Below are positions 1 through 5,586 of a DNA stretch of 12,130 nucleotides, in pieces. A program made the position numbers and the translations under genes. The stretch's first letter is position 1. Each line of letters begins with the position of its first letter. This stretch comes from an uncultured Eubacteriales bacterium. Its GTDB lineage: Bacteria > Bacillota > Clostridia > Oscillospirales > Oscillospiraceae. The notes under the pieces were generated by a model. That model saw only the letters and a list, made by a program, of their open reading frames with translations, was not told the DNA's origin and searched no databases. Location of the stretch: assembly GCA_900548615.1 (NCBI GenBank), contig URKW01000062.1, positions 1 to 12,130 of the forward strand, given 5' to 3'.

Positions 1-2
1 GC

Positions 3-284
3 CACATGAAAACACTCCTCCAGCGGGCGGGGCTGCCCAGCATCCGCTTCCACGACCTGCGCCACACCTTCGCGACCCACGCCCTCACCAGCGGCGTGGA
101 CGCCAAAACGCTGTCCGGCATTCTGGGTCATACCAACGCCTCCTTCACGCTGGACACCTACACCCATGTTACATCGGATATGCAGAAGACAGCCTCGGGC
201 ATCGTGGGCGGCTTCATGGAGGATATCTTCGGGAAGGAGTTGAAACCGTGGCAAGAAAGCGAAAAGCCGGCGACGGAACCGTAA
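3..284 (+). CDS. Tyrosine recombinase (integrase), C-terminal fragment cut by window start
   Basis: This is the last ~93 residues of a phage-type integrase whose start lies outside the window. The C-terminal catalytic half is visible: HDLRHTFATH supplies the HxxR pair, ILGH the next catalytic histidine, and DTYTHVT the tyrosine nucleophile. The family cuts and rejoins DNA at attachment sites through a 3'-phosphotyrosine link. The reading frame is open to the first base, so the in-frame ATG at 6 is an internal methionine. The stop overlaps the next integrase gene by 37 bp, and that gene's ribosome binding site lies inside this one, so the two are probably translationally coupled. The fragment resembles the equivalent part of the downstream integrase, so the two are paralogues. 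It cannot be seen whether the upstream part of the gene is intact. Confidence 0.9.
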   Translation, partial: HMKTLLQRAGLPSIRFHDLRHTFATHALTSGVDAKTLSGILGHTNASFTLDTYTHVTSDMQKTASGIVGGFMEDIFGKELKPWQESEKPATEP

Positions 285-1759
285 GGCAGCGCAAGGACGG
301 TCGGTGGGAGGGGCGAGTTGTCATCGGCTATGATGACAACGGCTATCCCAAAACGAAAAACGTCCTCGCCAAAACCAAGAAGGAGTGCGTCGAGAAGCTC
401 CAAAAGCTCAAGGAGGAGTGCGGTGGGCTGAAGCCGGAGAAGGTGCGGCCTGAGATGCCCTTCGGAGACTGGCTGACATACTGGTACGAAAATCACTCTA
501 AGCCAAAAATTCGTCCCACCACGCAGGAGACTTATGAGAGCCGCATCCGCCTGCACATTATCCCGGAGATCGGGGACATCCCGCTGAACAAGCTGACGCA
601 GAACGACCTGCAGCAGTTCTATGGTCGGCTCAAGAAAAGTGGCCGGAAGCGCTTCACCGACAAGTACGGCGAAGGGCTGTCCGACCGGATGGTGCGTATG
701 TGTCATGCCACCTGCCGCTCCGCATTGGAAAAGGCGGTGCAGGATGGGCTGATCCGTGTGAACCCGGCCATCGGCTGTAAGCTTCCGCCGAAAAAGGCGC
801 GGGAGATGCAGGTACTGACGCGGGAGGAGTTGCAGCGATTCCTCATTCAAGCAAAGTTCGAGGGGTACTACGAAGTGTTCCTTCTGGACTTGGCAACCGG
901 CCTGCGCCGTGGTGAGCTCATGGCGCTGCAATGGGACGATCTGAACTTCAAAACCGGTGTGCTGAATGTGAATAAGCAGGTCTATGATGTGCGTGGGCAG
1001 CTTCAAATCAGCACGCCCAAGACGAAGAATTCCGTCCGAAAGATCGTCCTGCCACCCGCTGTGGTGGAGGTGCTGCGGGAGTACAAAGAGACAGTAGACT
1101 CCCGCTGGATGTTCCCGTCCCCAGTGAAGGAGGACTGTCCCATTACACCCGGTGTGGTGCGCCGCAGACTGCAGCTCATCTTGGAACACGCAGGTTGCAA
1201 GCATGTGCGCTTCCATGATCTGCGCCACACCTTCGCAACCCTGGCGCTGGAGAACGGCATGGATGTGAAAACCCTCTCCGCCATGCTGGGACATGTGTCG
1301 GCGGCCACCACGCTGGACATCTACACCCACATTACCGATGATATGCAGCGGGCAGCCGCCGAAAATATTGACCGCGGCATCGGCAAGGCAGCACCGCAGG
1401 AGTGCGCTTCAGAGTCGGGACAGGAAACTGCACCGGCCCAGGCAGAAAAGACGAGCATGACCGACTTCAAGCCCTATGTGGGCCGCAAGCGCAGGTCTGG
1501 CACCGGCTGCGTTAGTGAGATCAACGACCACCTCTTTGAAGGACGCTATTCTCCCAAATGGCCCGACGGCAAAAAGCACGCCCGCAATGTCTATGCCCAT
1601 ACCCGCGAGGAGTGTGAGGAGAAACTGAAGGTGCTGATCGTGGAGATGAAGGCAGAGTTGGCAGAGCTGAAGCGGCAGAAGGCGGAGGGCACGCTGCCAC
1701 CGCAGGGGCCGGAGAAAGGCAAGAAGAAAGCGAAGAAGTCTAAGAAAAAGAACAAGTAA
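248..1759 (+). CDS. Tyrosine recombinase/integrase with arm-binding-like domains at both ends
   Basis: 503-residue site-specific recombinase. The GTG start at 248 is chosen because AAGGAG at 234-239 sits 8 nt upstream. Domains in order: an AP2-like arm-DNA-binding domain (about 8-59), a core-binding SAM-like domain (about 70-175), and a catalytic domain (about 188-370). Visible catalytic residues are R220 in TGLRRGEL, a lysine near 258-260 in TPKTKNS, H323/R326 in HDLRHT, H349 in LGH, and Y359 in DIYTH. After a linker, residues about 417-470 repeat the N-terminal pattern (GxGxV, EGR, DGK, NV.A.T.EEC.EKL). A lysine-rich tail ends the protein. Usual integrases of this type end soon after the tyrosine, at about 380-400 residues, so the extra ~110 residues are unusual. 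The gene overlaps the preceding integrase by 37 bp. It probably mobilises the accessory DNA of this region; its own attachment site is not proven. Confidence 0.92.
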   Translation: MARKRKAGDGTVRQRKDGRWEGRVVIGYDDNGYPKTKNVLAKTKKECVEKLQKLKEECGGLKPEKVRPEMPFGDWLTYWYENHSKPKIRPTTQETYESRIRLHIIPEIGDIPLNKLTQNDLQQFYGRLKKSGRKRFTDKYGEGLSDRMVRMCHATCRSALEKAVQDGLIRVNPAIGCKLPPKKAREMQVLTREELQRFLIQAKFEGYYEVFLLDLATGLRRGELMALQWDDLNFKTGVLNVNKQVYDVRGQLQISTPKTKNSVRKIVLPPAVVEVLREYKETVDSRWMFPSPVKEDCPITPGVVRRRLQLILEHAGCKHVRFHDLRHTFATLALENGMDVKTLSAMLGHVSAATTLDIYTHITDDMQRAAAENIDRGIGKAAPQECASESGQETAPAQAEKTSMTDFKPYVGRKRRSGTGCVSEINDHLFEGRYSPKWPDGKKHARNVYAHTREECEEKLKVLIVEMKAELAELKRQKAEGTLPPQGPEKGKKKAKKSKKKNK

Positions 1760-1765
1760 AAAAAT

Positions 1766-1805
1766 CACCGACATGAGTACCGATTACTCAGTACCCATGT
1801 CGGTG
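1766..1805. terminator. Bidirectional intrinsic terminator between convergent integrase and SIR2 genes
   Basis: The arms CACCGACATG (1766-1775) and CATGTCGGTG (1796-1805) are perfect complements. An inner GTAC/GTAC pair is separated from them by a single A-C mismatch, and the loop is about 10 nt. Reading leftward, the stem is followed by a run of seven U (complement of 1758-1764), which suits the SIR2 gene ending at 1844. Reading rightward the U-tract is weaker (TTCTAATTAT). The hairpin lies just after the integrase stop codon, so a recombination role is a less likely alternative. Confidence 0.75.
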
Positions 1806-1843
1806 TTCTAATTATCTTGGATTTGATAGCGAATGATTGACTC

Positions 1844-3169
1844 TCAGTACGGAGGATGGTGGACAATCAATCCATTTCCAGCTTTCGCTTTAACAATCTC
1901 TTTTGCTTGCTTTTGAAATTTACTTCTTCCGTGCGAAACACGTTTTAATTCGTCCATATAGATATCATACGAAGACAATGCTTTTTTGACGTTGGGGAGA
2001 AAGAAAAATGGAAATTTACTCAAAATATCATCTTCTCCCTCGCAAGCCCCGATAAAAACCAAACCATTCACATACCCCTCGTAGTATGCGGCGTCCCAAT
2101 AATTTTCAGCGGCAAGGTAATTCTCAGTCCATTCCTCGTATTTCCCTGCAACCCTGCCTAATCGTCCAGGTTGATTATATTCACCAGTTTTGCAGTTTTG
2201 CAAAAATCGCTCAAATGCATGAATTACGCCATCTTGATATGAAAGAGTATAAATTGCACAGGGATACTGGCTTAAGTCTATTGTAGATACTTTGTCATGA
2301 AGTTCTTCCATTTCAAATAACGCCTCGGTAACGATAGGAGAGACAGAATGATTTTTAATTATCCCCTTCTCAATAAGTTGTAACTTTAATTGATGTAAAA
2401 AGAATGTTCCAGACGTTACAATAGAAGTTGAATTCTTATATGCCAATCGATCTTTAAGTGTCTCATCTAACGTAACGATATAGATATGAGGGAAAATGTC
2501 GCCCATTTCTTCGCGTAGATAATTAATGATTTGAGAAAAGTCTTCATCACCAAAGGAAAAGCCAATAAACACTACGGTTTTGGTCGCAAGAATCGATTTT
2601 AGTGTTGCGCCGACAATGCCATTTTGTAGCTCAGAAAACCGTTTCTTATAATCTTCGCTTGTAGCGATAATTGAACTCAGATTTTGAATAGAACCATGAA
2701 TCTTTAAAACACATCTTGAATTGTCGTCCCAAAAGGCAAAATCTTCTGGAATAGTGATGGGAATTGCCCCACAATAATCTTCAAAATATGTATCCCAATT
2801 CGTAGTAATAATAGTCCTGATTGGATAGATTTGTGCCAACTCTTGATGGAAAGCTGTAGCTTGTCGTTCCAACTCAGGGAATGAGCTAATATAATTAAAT
2901 CTTTCTCTGATTCTTTTGAGAAGTTTCTTTCGGCCATTGGGCTGATTGCAATATAGCTGCATCAGGTCAGAAAAAGAGACACTTTCGTCCTTTACATCCA
3001 ACTCATTTTTGATAGACGTGTAGAACGAGTATGGTAGAACATTTTTGCTTTCGGTACTAATTCCTGCACCGCAAAAAAGTACAAGTTCACCATCGAGAGC
3101 AGCGTCAATTATTTCTTTTGGAAAGGCAAAAGGTTTGTTGTTTTTACAAATTGCACATTCACAAGCCAT
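1844..3169 (-). CDS. SIR2-family protein, candidate anti-phage NAD-consuming effector
   Basis: 441 residues. The N-terminal half is a SIR2-like Rossmann domain (SIR2_2 type). It has GAGIS at 34-38 (NAD binding), TTNWD at 122-126 with N124/D126, KIHGS with H158 (expected catalytic histidine), and GFSFGDED at 203-210. Proteins with this domain (ThsA, DSR-type and related) deplete NAD in infected cells; that role here is inference. The first residues hold three close cysteines (C3, C5, C8), possibly half of a metal site. Residues about 280-441 form an unrecognised C-terminal part rich in aromatic residues, a possible phage-sensing region. The ATG start follows AAGGAG by 7 nt. The gene is clearly more AT-rich than both flanks and stands alone between an integrase and a tRNA gene, which suggests horizontal transfer. 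No partner gene is adjacent. Confidence 0.85.
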   Translation of the reverse strand: MACECAICKNNKPFAFPKEIIDAALDGELVLFCGAGISTESKNVLPYSFYTSIKNELDVKDESVSFSDLMQLYCNQPNGRKKLLKRIRERFNYISSFPELERQATAFHQELAQIYPIRTIITTNWDTYFEDYCGAIPITIPEDFAFWDDNSRCVLKIHGSIQNLSSIIATSEDYKKRFSELQNGIVGATLKSILATKTVVFIGFSFGDEDFSQIINYLREEMGDIFPHIYIVTLDETLKDRLAYKNSTSIVTSGTFFLHQLKLQLIEKGIIKNHSVSPIVTEALFEMEELHDKVSTIDLSQYPCAIYTLSYQDGVIHAFERFLQNCKTGEYNQPGRLGRVAGKYEEWTENYLAAENYWDAAYYEGYVNGLVFIGACEGEDDILSKFPFFFLPNVKKALSSYDIYMDELKRVSHGRSKFQKQAKEIVKAKAGNGLIVHHPPY

Positions 3170-3210
3170 AGGAATGCTCCTTATTGAATTAAGATAATCA
3201 TAAAGGAAAA

Positions 3211-3237
3211 GCAGCCATACTTAAATCATACGGCTGC
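3211..3237 (-). terminator. Terminator-like hairpin (attenuator or small-RNA end) in the SIR2 gene leader
   Basis: On the minus strand GCAGCCGUAU and GUAUGGCUGC form a 10-bp stem with two G-U pairs and a loop of about 7 nt, followed by UUUUCCUUUA. Read on the plus strand, the two wobble pairs become mismatches, so the structure favours leftward transcription. It lies about 24 nt after the predicted start of the SIR2 transcript and about 40 nt before the SIR2 start codon. It should stop part of the transcription from the SIR2 promoter. Confidence 0.5.
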
Positions 3238-3267
3238 CTTGGCGGCACAAAGACCTACTGTTAATTT

Positions 3268-3296
3268 ATTATAATACAATTTAGTGAAAATTACAA
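3268..3296 (-). promoter_or_regulatory. Sigma-A promoter for the SIR2 gene
   Basis: On the minus strand, -35 TTGTAA (3291-3296) and a perfect -10 TATAAT (3268-3273) are separated by 17 nt. Transcription should start near 3261, giving a leader of about 90 nt that contains the terminator-like hairpin at 3211-3237. It lies just after the tRNA-Pro terminator, so the SIR2 gene has an independent promoter. Confidence 0.7.
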
Positions 3297-3356
3297 TAAG
3301 ACGTCGAATTTCTGCAACTACCGTCAAATCCTGCGCCGCAATAGACAAAGAATAAG

Positions 3357-3393
3357 AAAATCCCTCTGAAATCAACGATTTCAGAGGGATTTT
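3357..3393 (-). terminator. Terminator of the tRNA-Pro gene
   Basis: A perfect 17-bp inverted repeat (3357-3373 against 3377-3393) surrounds a 3-nt loop. On the minus strand it follows the tRNA CCA end directly and is followed by TTTTCTTATTC. It should end the tRNA transcript and isolate it from the SIR2 promoter. Confidence 0.85.
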
Positions 3394-3468
3394 GGTCCGA
3401 GTGGAGAGGCTCAAACTCTCGGCCTCGTGGTCCCAAACCACGCGTTCTATCAGCTGAACTACACCCGG
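3393..3468 (-). tRNA. tRNA-Pro (anticodon UGG)
   Basis: A complete 76-nt cloverleaf including an encoded CCA. Acceptor stem CCGGGTG/CACTCGG, D stem GTTC/GAAC with loop AGCTGATA, anticodon stem CGTGG/CCACG with loop TTTGGGA (anticodon TGG), variable loop AGGCC, T stem GAGAG/CTCTC with loop TTTGAGC, discriminator A. The proline identity elements are present: C1-G72, A73, G35 and G36. The nearly universal G19-C56 pair is replaced by A19 and U56, which still pair. A weak extended -10 (TGGTATCAT, complement of 3486-3494) lies just upstream, and the stronger promoter at 3703-3731 could also read through to it. The different arm sequences compared with the tRNA half at 3655-3692 suggest a separate, possibly element-borne, origin. 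Confidence 0.93.
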
Positions 3469-3654
3469 ATATTCACTTTCCTGCCATGATACCACGGCGA
3501 GGGGTAAAAATAAAGATTTTTCTGTTTGTGGTCATTCCTGTGGTCAAAGCCGCTTTTATGCCGTTTTCAACGACTGGGGGAAATCCCGCAAATGCAGGTG
3601 CCACAAGGCTTTCCAGCGTTTTGCCTTGCTCTGTCTCGGATACCGCCACGGCAC
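3469..3654. other. Non-coding stretch between tRNA-Pro and the truncated tRNA-Pro; probable element end
   Basis: No credible gene is seen: long open frames here are continuations of shadow frames. The stretch holds two copies of TGTGGTCA (3527-3534 and 3539-3546, 12-bp period) and an inverted pair GTGCC/GGCAC near 3599 and 3650. It starts where tRNA-Pro homology of the 3655-3692 half stops. Short tandem repeats about 110-130 bp from a recombination point are what arm-type integrase sites look like. That reading is inference. Confidence 0.4.
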
Positions 3655-3692
3655 TCCCAAACCAGGTGCGATACCAACTTCGCTATACCCGG
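3655..3692 (-). pseudogene. 5' half of a tRNA-Pro gene broken after the anticodon loop
   Basis: Reading on the minus strand, nucleotides 1-38 of a tRNA-Pro are present: acceptor strand CCGGGTA, TA, D stem GCGA/TCGC with canonical loop AGTTGGTA, base A26, anticodon stem strand CCTGG, and loop TTTGGGA with anticodon TGG. The next bases should be CCAGG but are GTGCC, and no T arm follows. A good promoter lies 10 nt upstream. The sharp break at the loop suggests a recombination junction (an attachment site) of an integrated element. A simple decayed gene copy is the alternative. Confidence 0.65.
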
Positions 3693-3702
3693 ATACCCGT
3701 CT

Positions 3703-3731
3703 ATTTTACCAGACTTCCCCAACAGATGCAA
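3703..3731 (-). promoter_or_regulatory. Promoter of the native tRNA-Pro locus
   Basis: On the minus strand, -35 TTGCAT (3726-3731), a 17-nt spacer, then -10 TAAAAT (3703-3708). The start site would fall near 3696, a few bases before nucleotide 1 of the tRNA-Pro half. With that half broken, the transcript would continue about 190 nt into the intact tRNA-Pro, from which RNase P could release it. Confidence 0.6.
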
Positions 3732-3743
3732 GCAAAAGTTGAC

Positions 3744-3770
3744 AAAGGGTCGGCCACAGGCCGACCCTTT
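3744..3770 (-). terminator. Terminator of the DUF853 ATPase gene
   Basis: A perfect 12-bp stem AAAGGGTCGGCC/GGCCGACCCTTT with a 3-nt loop lies 34 bp after the stop codon of the leftward ATPase gene. The following U-rich stretch on the minus strand is interrupted (TTTGTCAACTTTT), so termination strength is uncertain. Confidence 0.65.
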
Positions 3771-3803
3771 GCCGTATGTTTTCTTATGTCAGGCGGCCCT
3801 TTG

Positions 3804-5435
3804 TTATCTCTTTTTCAACACGCCCAGCAGACCCCGCTTGAGGATCTGCCCTCCGGCGGAGATCAGCTGCGTTTCAATCTTGGCTGCGCGGCGCTCCGCC
3901 TTGCGCTTGGCCTCGGCCTCCGCCTTTTCCTGCTGGCGCTCGGCCTTGCGGCGCTCCTCATCCTCCAGCTTTTGCTGGCGGCGGCGTGCTTCATCGTCCA
4001 GCTTCTGCTGGCGCTTGCGCGCCTCGTCCTCCAGCTTCTGCTGCCGCTTCTTGTCGGCTTCTTCCTCTTTCAGACGCTTTTTTTCCGCCTCGGCCTCCGC
4101 CTTCTCACGGGCCTTACGGTCGGCCTCCTCCTGCTTGGCGGTCTCCGCCTTTTCGGCCTCCTCCGTCAGCACCTCATAGGCGGACAGATTGTCCACGTAG
4201 TCGTCATATTTCTCCATGCCGTCCCGCATCAGCACCTTGGCGCGGGCCATGGGCTCCGGTGCGGCCATCAGGCTCTGGGGACAGATGATCTTGGTGCGCT
4301 GCACCATGGCGGGTACGCCGCCCTCGTCCAGGAAGGAGGTCAGCGCTTCGCCCACGCCCAACTCCATGATGGCGTCCTCCGCCTGGAAGGCCGGGTTGGC
4401 CCGGAAGGCCTGCGCCGCCACCCGGACGGCCTTCAGCTCGGCGGGGGTATAGGCCCGCAGAGCATGCTGCACCCGATTGGAGAGCTGGGCCAGCACGGCG
4501 TTGGGAATATCGCTGGGACTCTGGGTGACGAAGAACACACCCACGCCGCGAGAGCGGATCAGCTTCACCGTCTGCTCGATCTTTTGCAGCAGCACGGCAG
4601 GCGCGTCCCGGAACAGCATGTGAGCCTCATCGAAGAAGAACACCAGCTTGGGCTTGTCCAGATCGCCGGCCTCCGGCAGATTCTCGAACAGCTCCGACAG
4701 CATCCACAGCAGGAAACCGGCGTACAGGGTGGGGTTCTGCACCAGCTTGACGCAGTCCAGCACGTTGATCATGCCATGTCCGTCGGCGTCGGTGCGCATC
4801 CAGTCCCGGATGTCCAGCGCCGGTTCGCCGAAGAACAGGTCGCCGCCCTGCTGCTCCAGCGGCAGCAGCGCCCGGAGGATCGCCGCCACGGACTGGGAGG
4901 TGATGTTGCCGTAGGTCATCATGTACTCCGAGCGGTGCTCGTTCACGTAGGTCAGCATGGCCCGCAGATCCTTCAGGTCGATCAGCAGCAGGCCCTTGTC
5001 GTCAGCAATGCGGAACACGATGTGCAGGATCCCCTCCTGCGCCGGAGTCAGCCCCAGAATGCGGCTCAAAAGCTCCGGGCCCATGTCGCTGACGGTGGCG
5101 CGGACGGCGTGGCCGCCCTCCTGATAGATGTCCCAGAAGGTGGTGGGGTATGCTTTATAGGTAAAGGTATCGCGGATGCCGAATTTGTCGATGCGCTTTT
5201 CCATGCCCTCGTTGCTGACGCCGGGCGAGCAGATACCCGCCACATCGCCCTTTACGTCGCACAGGAACACGGGCACGCCCGCATCGGAAAAGGACTCGGC
5301 CATCACCTTCATGGTGATGGTCTTGCCGGTGCCGCTGGCGCCGGCGATCAGGCCGTGACGGTTGCACATGTTCAGAGCCAGCTCCACCCGCTGTCCGTCC
5401 GCCAGACCCATATAGATCTTGCCGTTTTCGTACAT
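3804..5435 (-). CDS. HerA/DUF853-type ATPase with C-terminal coiled coil
   Basis: 543-residue P-loop ATPase of the HerA-FtsK superfamily (DUF853, 'helicase HerA-like C-terminal'). Visible parts: Walker A GASGTGKT at 32-39, DVKGD at 60-64, Walker B LVFFFDEAH at 264-272, the sensor-like stretch VFFVTQSPSDIP at 300-311, and LSNRVQHALR at 318-327 with a possible arginine finger. Residues about 425-520 are a highly charged Lys/Glu/Ala/Arg coiled coil. It contains three tandem 11-residue repeats (462-494). The tail ends GQILKRGLLGVLKKR. The ATG start follows GGAGG by about 8 nt. Family members act on DNA as ring ATPases, but the cellular role of this bacterial subfamily is poorly defined and I assign none. 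No NurA nuclease partner is adjacent. It is transcribed from its own promoter, divergent from spoVAD. Confidence 0.88.
   Translation of the reverse strand: MYENGKIYMGLADGQRVELALNMCNRHGLIAGASGTGKTITMKVMAESFSDAGVPVFLCDVKGDVAGICSPGVSNEGMEKRIDKFGIRDTFTYKAYPTTFWDIYQEGGHAVRATVSDMGPELLSRILGLTPAQEGILHIVFRIADDKGLLLIDLKDLRAMLTYVNEHRSEYMMTYGNITSQSVAAILRALLPLEQQGGDLFFGEPALDIRDWMRTDADGHGMINVLDCVKLVQNPTLYAGFLLWMLSELFENLPEAGDLDKPKLVFFFDEAHMLFRDAPAVLLQKIEQTVKLIRSRGVGVFFVTQSPSDIPNAVLAQLSNRVQHALRAYTPAELKAVRVAAQAFRANPAFQAEDAIMELGVGEALTSFLDEGGVPAMVQRTKIICPQSLMAAPEPMARAKVLMRDGMEKYDDYVDNLSAYEVLTEEAEKAETAKQEEADRKAREKAEAEAEKKRLKEEEADKKRQQKLEDEARKRQQKLDDEARRRQQKLEDEERRKAERQQEKAEAEAKRKAERRAAKIETQLISAGGQILKRGLLGVLKKR
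3954..4052 (-). repeat. Three 33-bp tandem repeats inside the DUF853 coiled coil
   Basis: Three consecutive 11-residue units (KKRQQKLEDEA, RKRQQKLDDEA, RRRQQKLEDEE) are encoded by three similar 33-bp DNA units. The period of 11 keeps a right-handed or hendecad-like coiled-coil register. Copy number may vary between strains. Confidence 0.7.
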
Positions 5436-5464
5436 ATAGCCATCCTCCGTTTTTGATTGACTTT

Positions 5465-5493
5465 ATTATACGATAGATTTTTCCCCTGCGCAA
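5465..5493 (-). promoter_or_regulatory. Sigma-A promoter of the DUF853 ATPase gene
   Basis: On the minus strand, -35 TTGCGC (5488-5493), a 17-nt spacer, and a perfect -10 TATAAT (5465-5470). The gene start is about 30 nt downstream. It is a vegetative-type promoter, back to back with a sporulation-type promoter for spoVAD. Confidence 0.65.
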
Positions 5494-5532
5494 GGGTATG
5501 CGCAAGAAAACGCGCTGCGGACTGCCGCCGGA

Positions 5533-5562
5533 TACATATTCTCCCCACGGCTCCACATACTA
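5533..5562 (+). promoter_or_regulatory. Sigma-G-like (forespore) promoter of spoVAD-spoVAE
   Basis: The -10 element CATACTA (5556-5562) matches the known sigma-G consensus exactly. The hexamer TACATA (5533-5538), 17 nt upstream, matches the TGCATA-type -35 with one change. The predicted start near 5569 leaves a leader of about 18 nt carrying the GAGGTG ribosome binding site. This fits forespore expression of spoVA genes and supports ATG 5587 as the start. Confidence 0.7.
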
Positions 5563-5586
5563 CCGGAAAACTGTGAGGTGAAGCAA

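Noticed and set aside
1766..1805. Integrase attachment core at the palindrome after the integrase gene
   Set aside because: No second copy occurs in the window and the hairpin with U-run fits a terminator between convergent genes; it cannot be excluded.
3655..3692. Group I intron in the anticodon loop of tRNA-Pro
   Set aside because: The matching 3' exon (CCAGG followed by a T arm) is not found downstream, and the intact tRNA at 3393-3468 has non-matching stems.
3486..5456. A 656-codon rightward open frame across the ATPase gene
   Set aside because: It is antisense to the ATPase with clear Walker motifs and its translation is low-complexity Leu/His/Gln; a GC-rich shadow frame.
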